From Pilaira anomala (Eukaryota > Mucoromycota > Mucoromycetes > Mucorales > Mucoraceae): a DNA stretch of 64,000 nucleotides. The DNA is taken from positions 1-64,000 of the forward strand of contig JAIXMQ010000001.1 in the NCBI GenBank assembly GCA_025716855.1, read 5' to 3'. Below, piece by piece: positions 43,135 through 55,851 of this stretch (its first letter is position 1; the number at the start of each line of letters is the position of its first letter). A model generated the notes under the pieces. It searched no databases and had not been told where the DNA came from. It saw nothing but the letters and a program-made list of their open reading frames with translations. The position numbers and the translations under genes are program-made.

Positions 43135-45466
43135 TGTAATAGTACTAATAATAATGAACGACCTGCGTTTATAAAAGAATAAAAAAGAAAAGGAAAGTTG
43201 GAATTGAGAATAAAGAGAAAACAAGTGTCAAACTGTAGCTTGTATTTATAGTTTTTTTTTTTAAAAAAAAAAGCATCGGGACCTCATGTTCCCTTGTTTT
43301 TTTTTTATCTCGCTTAAAAAAAAAAAAAAAGTTCTGGATCTAATAGTGCTTTCAATTGCTTGTCTTTATCGGAGAAAACAAACAAAGATGTCCAATATGA
43401 CTTGGCATTTTATTAATTTTTTTCTTTTAAGGTTGATGATCATTGCGTTTTTTTTCTTCGTTCAAGTGACCTACTTCGTTTTTTTGTTATTGTTTTTAAC
43501 GTAACGAAATTTAATATCTAATAAACAATAACAATATATAAGATGCTGTCCCCTTTTTTTTACATTATAAGTAGTAATTATTAGATTTATAAAAAAAAAA
43601 TTACTTTTTTTTTTATGTGGATCCAGTAACTTCAATAAGACCATTTATTTGTATGTATGTTGTTATATATTATATGCTTCATATAAATGACACATACATA
43701 TGACTCTTTTTTTTTTTTTTTTTTTTACAGCATGATTGTCTTGTAAAAATAAAAAAATAAAATTCAAACTAATTTGTTTTTTTTTGGAGCAAGCCGCTTT
43801 CCGTGAACCGCATTAGTTTTTAGTCTAGGAACCAAAAAAGAATTAAAACCAAGTGTGCTAGTGCCCTGACTAGTTAAAAAAAAAAAAAAAAAAAAAAAGG
43901 CTGTGTATATTCGATATGCAAGAGATCTCCCTCTCTTTTTTTTGAAAGCTGCACCAGTGCTAATTTAAAAAAAAAAAACTTTATATGTAGGATCGTACAC
44001 ACACAAAAAAAGTAGGTGACTTTATTTATTAAAAAAAAAAAAAAAAGACTCTGGATTGGGCCCATCGAGTGCCACTTTTCATCATTATTTAACTCGTTAA
44101 TAATAACAGTAGCGATATAGTAAAGTATTCAAGTAATCTGAGAAACTGGGTCTTCATCGTTCACTTTTTCGTTGTTGTCTCCCCTGACAGAATATTGTGA
44201 ACACGACTACATTACAGTATACAGGACATCATCATAAAAAATGATATTGTGTGATATTGATAAAAAAAGTTTTTGAACAAAGACTTGAAATCATCATATA
44301 TGTAAAAAGTGAGAGCAGTAACATATGTTGTATTTACTATATTCACAAGAAAAAGGACCCTGATCATATTTACAGCATAAAAAAAAAAAAAAAAAAGAAA
44401 GCAGTTGTAACTGGAGAATTCCAAACTATTATATACCTGTTATTTTAAATAAAGAAGACGCTACGTTATAGATTTGTTTGTATAAGTTATGATAGAGTGA
44501 TACACACACACACACAAAAAAAAAAAAAACTTATCGTTTGTAGTCATAGTTCCCAGAAAAGGAGGCCCAGAACAACTTGTAAATCTGTTTATAACGGTAG
44601 TTTGGTCTCTTGTGATATATCAGTGACCGTAATGACAGATGGGATATTTAAGCTCTCTGTTTTTATTTTTGTATTTTCTTAAACCTCTTTCCTTTTTTTT
44701 TTCTTCTTTTTTTTTTCTGTCTCTTTCTTTTCTTTACTTTTCTTGTATTCAGTTTACTAGTTTGGTTGCTATGATACACCACAAATAAGTTTTTTTCTTT
44801 TTTTTGGTTGATGTAATCTGTTCAAGGCTTTCATAGTTTTTTTTTTTATAGAAAGCACAGACATTCTTTCTTATCAAAAACCATCTACATATCATTCGCT
44901 TAGGATAGTGGATGGTATTAACTTATTACAGAAGAATTGGAAAGAACCGTATAAATATATAGGCTTGAGCCAGAGCATATACGCGCTAAAAGTCGGAACA
45001 CAAATTTATCTCGGACGATATTGTGTGCACTTCTGTAGTGTATACGAGTATAAAAGATTTATTTGTTTGTGTGTGTTCAAAGTGAATAACACATGTTTAA
45101 ATACCATACACGATTATATACAAAGTTCACTTTGAAAGTTTGTCATAAAATATATTATTACTAATGAGAAATATCAATTTTTCCCTTTTAATTGACATAT
45201 GAAATAATCTTGGCTTGTGATAAGAGATAGAGAAAAAAAAAAAAAGTTGTCAACTTTTTGCTTTTGTAATAAAGAAAAGAGAAGAAAAAAAAAAAAAAAA
45301 TTTGAGTGCACCAAAACAACAAATCTTCATATGAAGATTTATTCACGTGTCAAAAGTTATATATAACACAAGGAAAAAAAAAAAAAAAAAAAACTTAGTA
45401 GCTCTCTCTCTCTCTTTTTTTTTTCTCTCTCTTAATAAATAAATAAATGTTATATATATTTACATA
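43135..45466. other. Long gene-free region rich in homopolymers
   Basis: About 2.3 kb with dozens of A and T runs, including inverted T/A pairs near 43252-43272. A CA repeat lies near 44504 and an 11-base inverted repeat at 45076-45136. Open frames are short and biased. The last 100 bases, with a CT repeat near 45401, probably hold the promoter of the membrane protein gene at 45467. Confidence 0.5.
45076..45136. repeat. Inverted repeat TTCAAAGTGAA
   Basis: TTCAAAGTGAA at 45076-45086 is the exact inverse of TTCACTTTGAA at 45126-45136, with a 39-base loop. It could form a cruciform or RNA hairpin, or be the edge of a small decayed element. Confidence 0.6.
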
Positions 45467-46440
45467 ATGGTGTTTAAACATGAATTCTACGATTCAGATC
45501 CGTTACCTCGAACAGACTGGAGACCTTCCTCTTCCTCTTATGATTCTTGTGCAACAGACGAAGGATACCACACGGACGAAAAACCACCTTTTAACGAGCA
45601 ACAACAACAACAACAACAACAATCTTCTTCTTCATTTGAAAACGAAATTCCAATTTTAAAAAGCAATCGCACAATGTACGTATAAAAAGAAATAAAAAAA
45701 TAATTGAACGAGAGACTAAATGATATAATAATAGACAAATATCTTATTCACCTTTAACTTATACCCTTACATTATCTATCATATTATTATCTATTCATAC
45801 AATTTTACGTCAGCCATTTCCCTGGGCACATACATTTCCTCCTATTTTTATTTTATTTCATTTATTCTTTCATGTTGCACATTTATCAGGACATCTATTT
45901 AACTGGTTATTACTCGAAAGACATTGTGTGGTGTATGGTACATGGCTTTATTGGACCGGATGGCTTCTTAGTAACATGTTATTTTCTCAAAGACTTGTTG
46001 TTTCAACCGGTTTCACACAACCCACCACACTCTTATTTTGGTTACTAATGCTTGAAAGAAGAAACGCTTGGGGTATCATCGTTTGGGAATACGTCAGTCG
46101 ATTAACCATGACAACCGAAAAAAAGCCAACGAAATTATGGGAATTAGGTAGTTTTCGATTACTTACGTTTCGTATCTGGTGTTTACTTGGAACTGGCAGC
46201 TTTTGGGGTTTGCTCTATATATTACTTGCTAAATTAGATGGCTTTGCGTTTAAATACCTGTTACAGATACATCATATCATGAAATTGTTGCTGGTCAGCA
46301 CTGGAGGTGGTTTAATGATGATTATGTTTTGGAGTTTTTGGACCTTTCAGTATAAAGGTGTACTTTGGCAAAAAGAATTAAGAAAAGGAATCATTGTTTG
46401 GTATAGTGAAGGTATTGCTCATGCTGCTGAAGTTTTGTAA
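45467..46440 (+). CDS. Multi-pass membrane protein of unknown function
   Basis: Two exons (45467-45675 and 45735-46440), joined in phase at GTACGT and ATAG, give 304 residues. The first 70 residues are hydrophilic with a glutamine run and serine run. The rest is strongly hydrophobic with about six probable transmembrane helices. These include LTYTLTLSIILLSIHTIL, FILFHLFFHVAHLSGHLF, YGTWLYWTGWLLSNM and LLVSTGGGLMMIMFWSFW. The histidine-containing segment HLFFHVAHLSGH and the charged loop with WEYVSRLTMTTEKKPTK are distinctive. I do not recognise the family. No signal peptide is seen. The splice is supported because both sides are coherent only in this phase. It could be a lineage-specific protein. 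Confidence 0.75.
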
Positions 46441-46569
46441 TCAATAATAATAAATAATAATAATAATAATAAATAATAATAAAAAAAAAATTAGAAAAAA
46501 AGCTGTAAATAAAAAATTATTGATAATAGATTACTTGCTCGTTTTATTCTCGTTTTATATTTAATAAAA

Positions 46570-46837
46570 ATGAGTTTTCTTAATTTTAGGTACATTTTGA
46601 ATTTATAGAAAAATAACATTATAGTTTCATTAAATAGTTGTTTATTTAGCTTGGGTAGTAAAAAGAATAAGGCGTCAAAAACAAAAACATCGACGACGAC
46701 AAGTTTATATGATAATAAACCACTCTTTCTCAGTAGTCCTTATGTCACTCATATGCTCGTAAAGGGCAACTTTAAAACGATTACAGAATTACCAAAGTTT
46801 ATTGATTTAGAAGAATGGCTTGCTTTTAACAGTAAGC

Positions 46838-46868
<31 letters not shown>

Positions 46869-47452
46869 ATTTTAGATGAATACATGTGAAATAACATTAT
46901 ATATATATATTTTTTTTTCTTAGCATTTGAATTCTTTAACCACATCAATATGTTTTATGGTTCTATTTCAGATTTTTGTACTCCTCAAGTATGCCCTTCC
47001 ATGTCTGCAGGTCCTGGGTAAAGTTATGATAATAGTTCCTTAGTAAGTGTTCTATTTCACTAATGAATATATATAGTGTAGAGTATAGTTGGGTAGATGG
47101 GTCTTCTAAAAAGATAAAATTATCAGCACCACAGTACATTGACTATATGGCTTCGAGTATACAAAACATGATGGGAGACGAAAACTTATTTCCTACAAAA
47201 GCAGGACGAGAATTTCCTCGAGAATTTATTCAACTGGTTCGACGAATATTTGGACAACTGTTTCGATTATTTGCTCATATATACCATCATCATTATGATA
47301 AAATCTTGTCATTACATGAAGAACCTCATTTAAACTCTTTGTTTGCTCACTTTATATCTTTTGCAAAAGAATTTGATTTGTTGGATAAAAAAGAAATTCA
47401 ACCTTTACAAGAATTAATTGATACCATGGTAGAAGATGGAGTTATTTCGTAA
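46570..47452 (+). CDS. MOB2: Mob2-type kinase activator
   Basis: Four exons (46570-46589, 46650-46831, 46924-47017 and 47077-47452) give 223 residues. The short first exon encodes MSFLNF, a typical Mob2 start. The Mob/phocein domain follows, with YVTHMLVKGNFKTITELPKF, FEFFNHINMFYG and DFCTPQVCPSMSAGPG. AGREFPREF and AHIYHHHYDKIL come after it. The cysteine pair in FCTPQVC and the histidine pair in HIYHHHY are the zinc ligands of the family. Mob2 binds and activates NDR kinases such as Cbk1/Orb6 in cell polarity and cell separation. One intron contains a run of about 26 A. Confidence 0.94.
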
Positions 47453-47722
47453 TAAAGAAAGAAAGAAAAAAAAAAAAAAAAAAAAAAAAAAGAGTCTTGC
47501 ACACAAATCCCCCAACTCCTTATATTTTTTTTTTATCCCTTCTTTTTTTTTATGCTGCATCATTCTTTTTTTTTTTTTTGTTTTTTTTTGTTTTTGTTTA
47601 TTCCTTCTTTCACCTAAAAAAAAAATTATATATTTCTCTCTCTCTCTTTCTTTTCTCTCTTTTTTTTTTTTTGTTTTTTGTTTTTGCTTTATTGTTTGCT
47701 TTCATAATAGTTTTATTTAAAT

Positions 47723-48003
47723 ATGGTTAAACAGTCGACATCACCAACAGAACAAACGATACCTAATCTTCTCGGAGATGCAACAGTCAATTCCTGGACT
47801 CAAGAAAAAGTTACACGTTGGCTGGAAGAAAAAGGTTGGGGACACTTCACGTCTACGTTTGAAAGTAAATAACTCAAAAAAGTTTATTATGCAATTTTTA
47901 TTTAATTTTTTATTTATTTATTTATTTATAGAATATAATATATGTCATGAAAAGTTCTTACAGATCACATTAGCTGAGCTTGTAGAATATTTACCAAGGT
48001 AAC

Positions 48004-48041
<38 letters not shown>

Positions 48042-48202
48042 ATAAAGAAAAGAGAGAGATAAAACATAATAGACAGATTTTTTATATTTATGCATTATTT
48101 ATTTAGAACAGTGACGACTTATTATGAAAGACGGAGACTTTTAAATGAAATTCGATCACTTTTACCGTCAACAGCAGGAAAAGCATGGAATACTCCTACC
48201 AA

Positions 48203-48239
<37 letters not shown>

Positions 48240-50947
48240 GATAAACTATATTATATAAAAAAGAAAGAGGGAGAATATAACTTGTTAAAAAAAAAAATTA
48301 ATTTAGATTTCAATCAATACAAATTTACAAGATTATAATAGGGGAATAGAAGGAGTAATAACTCCTTCGGATAATACAACAACCAACAGTGCAATTACAA
48401 CAAGAGATAGTGGAATCGGATACCTTTCATCTTCTTCACCTTCTTCTGCTTCACCTACAACATCTATCAAAACAAGTTCTTATTCACCTAAAGCTGCATT
48501 TAATAAGATCAAAAACAGTTTTCGACCTTCTTCGAATAATACTAATTCTTCTTCCATGAGCCCAAGAAGTCCACGACATGAATCGCCTGCTATACCTGCA
48601 CGTATATCATCTACACCCGATAATATTTCCAAATTCTGGGCTACTTATACTCATTGGCATACATCAAAAAAGACAAATAATTTTAAAAATCAACGTATTC
48701 AGATTACTGCCGATAAAGAAATTTGGTATAGTTTAAATGTAACAAACATGAGAGATCCAGTAGCAATTAAACAACACATTTTAAAAAGAATGAATTATGA
48801 CGGTGATTGTGATCACTATCAATATTTTCATGAAAATGGTTTAAATCCAGGTAAAATTTTATATAACTCATACATGTTGTTATTTCAACTAAAGAACACA
48901 CACACACACACACACACACTCTCTCTCTCTCTCTTTCTCCTCCTCCTCCTCTTCTTCTCTCCTTAAATAGATACGCCAATGGATCCACAAGAATTGATGT
49001 ATCTTTGTTCTATTGCAGATCAATCGGCTTCTCAACGTATCTTGGTTAAACCTATTCAAACCCATTATTATAAAAATAATCATCAATTTACTTTATCTAC
49101 ACCAGAGTTAGGTAAATCACCTACAGCAGACCTTTATCAGTAAAGTATACATGATAGATTACATTTATATTTATATATATATATATTTATATATTCACAT
49201 TAATTTTTTTTTTTTCATATTAGTCAAACAGCTGTTTCACCTAGTTTTAGACCTTTGGCTCGTAAAGCAGCACGTAGACCTCATAAAAAACCATGTTCTT
49301 CATCCGTAGGCATACAATTATCTGATCCACCTACACAACAATACCTAGAACAATGTGATTCAAACGAAGCACTATCTATCATTGTACCACAACCTATCCC
49401 ACCCTCCAACACCTCGACCGTCACAACCAAATCAAAACAAGAAGTAGTTGGATTATGGGCAGTGGCACCACAAAAGAAAATACCACAACAGCAGTTATGG
49501 ACCATCAGTCCACCTACCCCTATTGAAGAAAATAATAACACGACCGAATTTTGGGGTGAAAGACCTCCTGCAGAAATAGTATTTAAACATATGGAGGAGT
49601 ATTTTGATAGTCAAGATTTAGATAAAGAGGTGGTAGTAGTGGCGGCCGAACCTTGTTCCGTTACAAGGAAATTAACTCATACGAAATCCATTCGAGTGGT
49701 AGCAAGAGAAGCGAGTCGAAAGTATCAACAGACGAATCAGATGGTACGTCGTAAGAGTACAAAGTTATGGGGTCAAAAGGTAGTTGAGGTCAAATCAAGG
49801 CGAGGTACACAAAGAAGATTACCTTCTGTCAGTGAACATATTCGACTCAGTCATACGAATCAGAGTACAAATGAAGTACAATGGATTCGAGGTAAATTAA
49901 TTGGTAAAGGTTCGTTTGGTAGAGTCTATTTGGCTTTTAATGTGGGTACAGGCGAAGTGATTGCGGTGAAACAAGTTGAAATACCAAGAACTGCATCGGA
50001 TTTGTTAAATGAACATCAACATGATATGGTTGAATCTCTTTACCAGGAAATTATGATGTTGAGAGATTTAGATCATGATAATATTGTTCAGTATTTAGGT
50101 TACGGCCTAGATGAGTCTGAAGGTGTGATCAATATCTTTTTAGAATATGTGTCGGGTGGAAGTGTTGCAAGTCGGTTAGCATTGCATGGTGCATTTGATG
50201 AATCTTTAACTCGTTATTTTACAAAGCAAATTTGCTTAGGACTTGCTTACCTTCATTCAAAGAACATATTACACAGGGTATGAAAGATCTGATTGTGTAT
50301 CTGTATATATGCATATTTTATTAACACTTGTAACTCTTAAAAATGTATTAGGATATTAAGGCAGCTAATATTTTAGTGGAAGTCGATGGGGTCTGTAAAA
50401 TATCAGATTTTGGGCTATCAAAAAAGAACGATTACGATGAAGTATATGACCAGAACTCGAGAATGTCTTTACGTGGTTCAGTATATTGGATGGCTCCTGA
50501 AGTTGTTAAAAATGAGCCTTATAGTGCTAAAGTTGATATTTGGAGTTTAGGATGTACCGTGATTGAGATGCTGACAGGGCAAAGGCCTTGGTTATCATTA
50601 GATCAAATTGCTGCCATCTATAACGTGAGTGCCATTACTACTATATCATCTATTTATTTATATTCATCTCTCTTTTTTTTTCTCCCTGTATATAGCTTGG
50701 TAGATTAAATACACCCACTTTACCGACCGGTATTTCAGACTGTGCAAAAGATTTCCTTAGTCAATGTTTCATCATGTAAGAGAGTTATAATATATACATA
50801 TATTATGATTTTAAATCCTTACATTTTTTTTTTCGGTGTAGTGATCCTACGAAAAGACCAACAGCTATGGAATTACTGCAACATCAGTTTTTAAGTATAA
50901 ACAAATCATTCCAGTTTAAAGATTATGTCGATAAAGGAAAGATTTAA
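47723..50947 (+). CDS. MAPKKK with SAM and RA-like domains (Bck1/Ste11 type)
   Basis: Nine exons run 47723-47864, 47932-47998, 48107-48203, 48307-48850, 48971-49139, 49224-50277, 50352-50624, 50696-50775 and 50842-50947, giving 843 residues. A SAM domain covers about residues 25-69 (WTQEKVTRWLEEKGWGHF). A serine-rich linker and an RA-like domain near residues 205-312 (WYSLNVTNMRDPVAIKQHI) follow. The kinase domain spans about 559-828 with GKGSFGRVYLA, AVKQVE, LHRDIKAANIL, SDFGLSKK, GSVYWMAPEVV and DIWSLGCTVIEM. The kinase sequence is closest in feel to Bck1, the cell-wall-integrity MAPKKK, more than to Ste11. The intron at 48204-48306 starts with GT and about 30 A; its acceptor is fixed by frame. 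Confidence 0.92.
48895..48943. repeat. Compound (CA)n(CT)n microsatellite in MAPKKK intron
   Basis: About 11 CA units pass into about 9 CT units inside the intron at 48851-48970. A CTC-type tract follows up to the acceptor and may serve as its pyrimidine tract. Confidence 0.85.
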
Positions 50948-51077
50948 AGCACACTATTCTACATACACACATACACATTTTTTTTTTAAAACACAAGATC
51001 CCCTTTTTTTTAAAAACACAAGATCCCCCTTTTTTTTTATGTAACTTTCTTTTTCTTTTTGGCATTCCTCATTCTTT

Positions 51078-51121
<44 letters not shown>

Positions 51122-51647
51122 CTTAGAAAGATAATAAACAAATATATTATCTGTTTATAGCGCTTAAATATTTAGAAACCTGTCAGGTACATTTGGCAAT
51201 AAGTGTCATTTGGTAACACAATCAATGAAAAAACAGCATCAATCCATATCAAATGTGTAAACTATGCACAGCTTTTCAATTTACTTCTCATGCAGCAATG
51301 ACCAACAATGCAGTAAGTGTCTGTATATAATGCAGAAGCGGTAACATGTGTATCGCTAACTATTAAAACAGATTTCCAGGCTATGGTTTTCTTTTCGTAA
51401 AACCTCTTATTTTGAATAAAAGGTTTAAACCTCATCTTTTATTAACTCTGGTTGTACCTGAACAAAAGCTCTGTTTAGCCTAATTTCCAAATTGGATGAT
51501 CAAAAAAAAAAAAAAAAAAAAAAAAAACAGAGCTTGTCAAATCCACAAAACTCTTATTTCGTTTTTTTTTTTCTTTTATTATTTTTGTTTTTTAAATAGT
51601 TAAAAAGGAGTATTTACAAAAGTTTCTTTTTTTTTAATAACAAGTAT
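50948..51647. other. Convergent spacer with repeats
   Basis: This 700-base spacer lies between the stops of the MAPKKK and Alb1 genes. It has two near-identical 26-base units ending ACACAAGATCCCC (50979-51004 and 51005-51030). An (AC)n run lies at about 51087-51116 and a 25-base A run near 51502. No gene is seen. Confidence 0.6.
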
Positions 51648-52192
51648 CTATTGAGGTCCACCAAGAGTGGTACCAGGACCAGCAGCAGCAGCAGCTAAAA
51701 GTTCCTCAGAAGGAACACAAGTATTCATAACTCTTTGTCTACCGGGAGAAGGAAGGACGACATCTATAGAACAACATGTAAGTTTTCCAATAAATAAATA
51801 AAAAGAAAAAACTCTATATATCCTAAAGTCTTTTTTACCTTTCATTTCTTCCTCATATTCAATCAATCCCTTACTAGCTAAAAGTTTCTTTTCCTACAAG
51901 ATCATAAAAAAAAGTTTAATCTATATACTCCAAAAACTACATGAAAAAACTGATCTGCTTACGTTTCTAATAGCCTTTTCAATAGCCTTTTGCTTCTTCT
52001 TGGTAACAACTCTCTTGGTTGTAATAGAAGGTCTGGTGGGGTTATTGGCCTTCTTGATACTTTTTGAAATACGCTTGAAACCTTCTTTAGAATGTCCCTT
52101 GACTAGAAAATGTGGTTTAAGTTAGTTTAGAGTTCGATCCTTTTTTTCTTTTTTTGATAATTACTCTTGTTGATGTTGTGTACTCCTCCCAT
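51648..52192 (-). CDS. ALB1: Ribosome biogenesis protein Alb1
   Basis: Four exons (52192-52165, 52102-51963, 51893-51839 and 51763-51648) give 112 residues, with phases agreeing at every junction. The protein is highly basic in its first half (RISKSIKKANNP). It then carries the Alb1 signature SITTKRVVTKKKQKAIEKAIRN and ends in PGTTLGGPQ, which matches the conserved terminal motif of Alb1. Alb1 works with Arx1 on pre-60S particles and shuttles between nucleus and cytoplasm during export. It is shorter than the baker's yeast protein but keeps both conserved ends. Confidence 0.82.
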
Positions 52193-52414
52193 TTTGATTA
52201 TAAAAACTTGAATATATAAAGAAACAAAAAAAAAAAAAAAAAAGGTTCAACAGAAAGAAAAAAATATATATTTAAAAAAAATAAAGACCGTCACCGAGTA
52301 AAATAAGCTCAAAAAGTTCAGAATTGCTTTTTTTTAAAAAAAAATAAGCCACCAAAATGTAAGCATTTTGCATATTCATGTATTTAATTTTTTTTTTTAT
52401 TTTAGTATAATAAT
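52193..52414. other. Spacer upstream of ALB1
   Basis: This short AT-rich spacer holds the ALB1 promoter and the 3' side of the deubiquitinase gene. Confidence 0.4.
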
Positions 52415-54275
52415 TTATGATGACCTGACATAAAACAAAATATAAGCTGTTTGTCCAGCATGTAATTTTTCGGATGTTCGGGTATTCTCCTCAGTAACCA
52501 AGACATCCTGCTCAGAGACGGAAGTAATAGTCGTATCATCAATATGAAGCCATTCACCACTTTTTCTTTTAATATCACATGTATAATGTCCTCCTCCTGC
52601 TGATGTACCATGATGATAAACACTACCAATTAATTCATATGTAATAGGTTCGGATGGACGTGAAGTAGCTGCCATCCATTCTGGATTAATCACTAATTTA
52701 CTTCCATATTGAACTCGCTTTGATAATTTCTGAACACCTCCAATATTATCAAATACAAATCGTTTCATATGTAAAATTAATACAGGCGGTAATCTCTCTA
52801 AAAATACTTGTTTTGTTGCATTCACTTTGTTTCCATTAGGTGATGTATAATCGTGCATTATTTCTGGTTCGTTCATATTATGAATCGCATCTTCAATCGT
52901 TTTCACATTGTCTGGTTGAATATCCAAAGGCAAGGATTGGAAAGGTTCTTGATTAATTGAAGCTTTGGCTCCAGGGCAACTTAATACTGATCTTAATTTA
53001 CCACAAAATATTTTAGAAATAGGTGATTCTTCAAATCCAGTCTAAATTAGTAGTAATTGAATCATGTCAGTTACTATTTTTCTTTTCTTTTCGTTATTAC
53101 TACTACTTACCGAGCGTAAATTACTAGTCTTATTTTTTGCACCAACTTCTAACCAAGTATCATCTCCACCATTTGCAGCAGCTGCAGCAGCTTCCTTTTT
53201 ATCCGAATGTTCTTTTAATACTTGAATCATTTCCTCATGTAACCCATCCAATAAGTAACACAAAAATTCTTCGGAATCTTCTTGTCTACCACGAAGTGTA
53301 TCAAATTTCTTTTGTCCACGTAATGCGTTATAAACGTATTCAGGTACAAATGCTTCTCCATAAGGTTCTAATTGATCAAGACGTTCTGATTGAAATTCAT
53401 CAATAAATTCCACACTACACAAAAATAACAATCATCATCATCAGTCTCTCTCTTTCTCTCTTTTTTTCTCTCTCCCTCCCTTTAACTTACATTGAATCCA
53501 ATAAAGGAGTTTTACTCTTGATACTATGTTTGGTTTGTTTACTAATAGTCTTGATAAGGTTGTAAAATGGTGCGCAATGTGATAAAGGTTGTAAAATCTA
53601 TACCAAAAAAAAAAAAAAAATCCCTTTTTTTTTAGTATCCTCCTCCCTTCCTTTTCTCTTTTTTTTTATTATTATTATTATTTCGTACTTACCACATTCA
53701 TAAAACATGTATTGACATTATTGATTAAACCACGAGGTTGAAGTAAAGGTGCATTATAGTTTGGTTCATATTTACTAATAATATCTACAGAAAACAAAAA
53801 AAAAATATTAATTTTTTTCTCGCACAGTTATTCAAAATATATATATTTTACCTGCCACGCCAGTAAATTTAGGAGATGATGAAGGAGTAGGCGAGGAAGG
53901 TTTGATAGATTTAGCAATTGTTTTACCATTCGTAGCTGGTTGTGCAGAACTGACTGACGTAGCGGTGGGTGCCTTCTTGGCTGCTTCTGGTTTCTTCAAT
54001 AAAGCTGCCCAACTCGAAGGAGGAGTAGGAACAGGTACACTCACAACTGGTTTGGGCTCAGGTGAAGGAGGCTCAACAGGTGTTGGAGGTGGAGGTGGAG
54101 GTGGAGTGGAGGGTACTACTGAAGGTGGAGGTGTTGCAATATTAGGTGTAGTAGTAGTACTAGAAGAAGGTGTTGTCTTGGTATGATTTGCCTGCTTCGT
54201 AGTTTCTTTCTTAGATGCAGTCGTTTTGGAATGTTTAGATTGTTTTTGTTGCTTTTGCTGTTGTTGTTGCTTTGG

Positions 54276-54337
<62 letters not shown>

Positions 54338-54374
54338 GCTGCTGTTGTTGCTGTTGTTGTTGAGGTTGTTGAGG

Positions 54375-54412
<38 letters not shown>

Positions 54413-54904
54413 GAACTGGTTCGGATTTAGGTTGAACTTCAACTGACTTTTCCTCGACAACGGGCTTTACTTCCATAGCAACAGGCTTTGCTTCAGCAAC
54501 AACAGGTTTCTCCGTAATAACCGGTTTCTTTTCCTCTACTACTGCTGCTGCTGTTGCTGCTACTTCTTCTTCTTCAGGTTCAACAAAAACAGTCTCAAAT
54601 TGTCGTTTAGGTGGAGACTGAATAACTACTACAGGCTTTTTGTATTGAATACCAGTAGCAAAAGGCGTCTAATGACGTGTTGAGATTAATAATGTATTCT
54701 AATCAAAGCTATTATAATGTTTCGTTCTTTATGTACCTTTTTGGGTGGGGATAATGAAACACCTGCAATATTGAGTACAGTGTTAATTTCATCTCGACTG
54801 ATTTCTCCAAAGCAGAATGTTGGCATTAAAATCTAATTTAAGGTTAATAAATACAAAGAAAAAAAAATTGTTTTTACTTTGTAACTTACTTTTCCAGATG
54901 GCAT
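52415..54904 (-). CDS. UBP3: USP10/Ubp3-like ubiquitin C-terminal hydrolase
   Basis: Seven exons run 54904-54890, 54832-54737, 54668-53852, 53775-53693, 53597-53491, 53414-53111 and 53041-52415, giving 682 residues. A disordered N-terminal half contains a long glutamine-rich region (about residues 120-180) and alanine/proline-rich stretches. The USP domain starts at LLQPRGLINN. The catalytic cysteine lies in NVNTCFMN (Cys333), the histidine in AGGGHYTCD (His626) and the acidic residue in HIDDTT. QEDSEEFLCYLLDGLHEEM is typical of the USP10/Ubp3 branch. Homologues deubiquitinate ribosomal and trafficking proteins with a G3BP/Bre5 cofactor; that role is inferred. The fourth exon's acceptor was chosen because only it keeps the frame through the catalytic box. 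Confidence 0.92.
54244..54414. repeat. Polyglutamine-encoding triplet repeat
   Basis: The plus strand reads almost pure TTG with some CTG, so the minus strand encodes about 55 glutamines with a few prolines and lysines. CAA dominates over CAG. It is translated within the USP10/Ubp3-like protein. Confidence 0.92.
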
Positions 54905-55851
54905 TGTGTTGCAATATAAGGGAAAAAAAAAGGAAAGAAAATAATAGAATAAAAAAAAGTGTGTTTTCTTTTTTTTTTTTCGTTAAAAGTTTTTGGTTGT
55001 TCTTTGTTGTTGTTGTTGTTGTTGTTGTTGTTGATTGTTTAAAATTAAGTATAAAAAAAAATGAAGTTTTCAAATATCGTGTTTTTTAATATACAGTCTA
55101 GACTTGATCTATTGAAGGGTTATCTTTTTTTTTTTTTGGTTGTTGTTTTGTTGTAATGTAATGTGTGTGTGTGTGTGTATGATACAAAAAAGGAATCAAA
55201 ATAGTTATTGCTGTTGTTTATAATACGTAAGAGGTATTTGGTATACGCATAATTTAATCAGATTGGGTTGTGTTATATATAATGTTGTGCTTTTTTTTAT
55301 ACACTTCAACAATTTTTTTTTAATGTAAATAATAAAAAAAAAAGAGTTGAGAGAGAAAAAAAAAAAAATTCGACCTTTTTTTGTTTAATGTAAAATAAAA
55401 TTAAACTGCCAATGTCAAATTGAAAAAAAATTGATGTTTCTTCTTCTCTTTTTTTCCTTTTTTTCTTGGTTGGTGTTTTGGTTTCTTTTTTCTTTTAAAA
55501 GAACTGAAAAAGAATAAGGTTAAAGGGAAAAAATAAATAAATAAAAAGTAAAGAATACCCTACAAAACGCGTATCACGTGTTTTGTCATGACAGTCACAT
55601 ATCATCTCTTTTAACTTCTTTAAACTTCTATTTTGAAAAGGGCATTGAGGTGAAGTAAAGTATTATAGCTACTTATGTACATACTTGTACTACTTTGGTG
55701 TACGTACAATAGTTGGATGACAAATACAATTTGTTTCCATTCATGCTGCTGCGGTTTCTTTTTTTTTTTTTTATTTATTTCGGGACTATAAATTATAATT
55801 TTTTCTTTTTACTTCTTTTCTCGGTTCTTTTATACAAATAAAAAAATAAAA
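54905..55851. other. Divergent promoter region with microsatellites
   Basis: This 947-base spacer between the divergent deubiquitinase and SBDS genes contains a (GTT)n repeat (near 55003-55033) and a (GT)n repeat (near 55160). Many A and T runs are also present. No gene is seen. Confidence 0.6.

Noticed and set aside
44908..45135. 75-codon frame ending in an inverted repeat
   Set aside because: It needs a GTG start, overlaps the inverted repeat, and shows no family resemblance.
54183..54446. Plus-strand frame of nearly pure leucine
   Set aside because: It is the antisense of the polyglutamine tract in the deubiquitinase gene.
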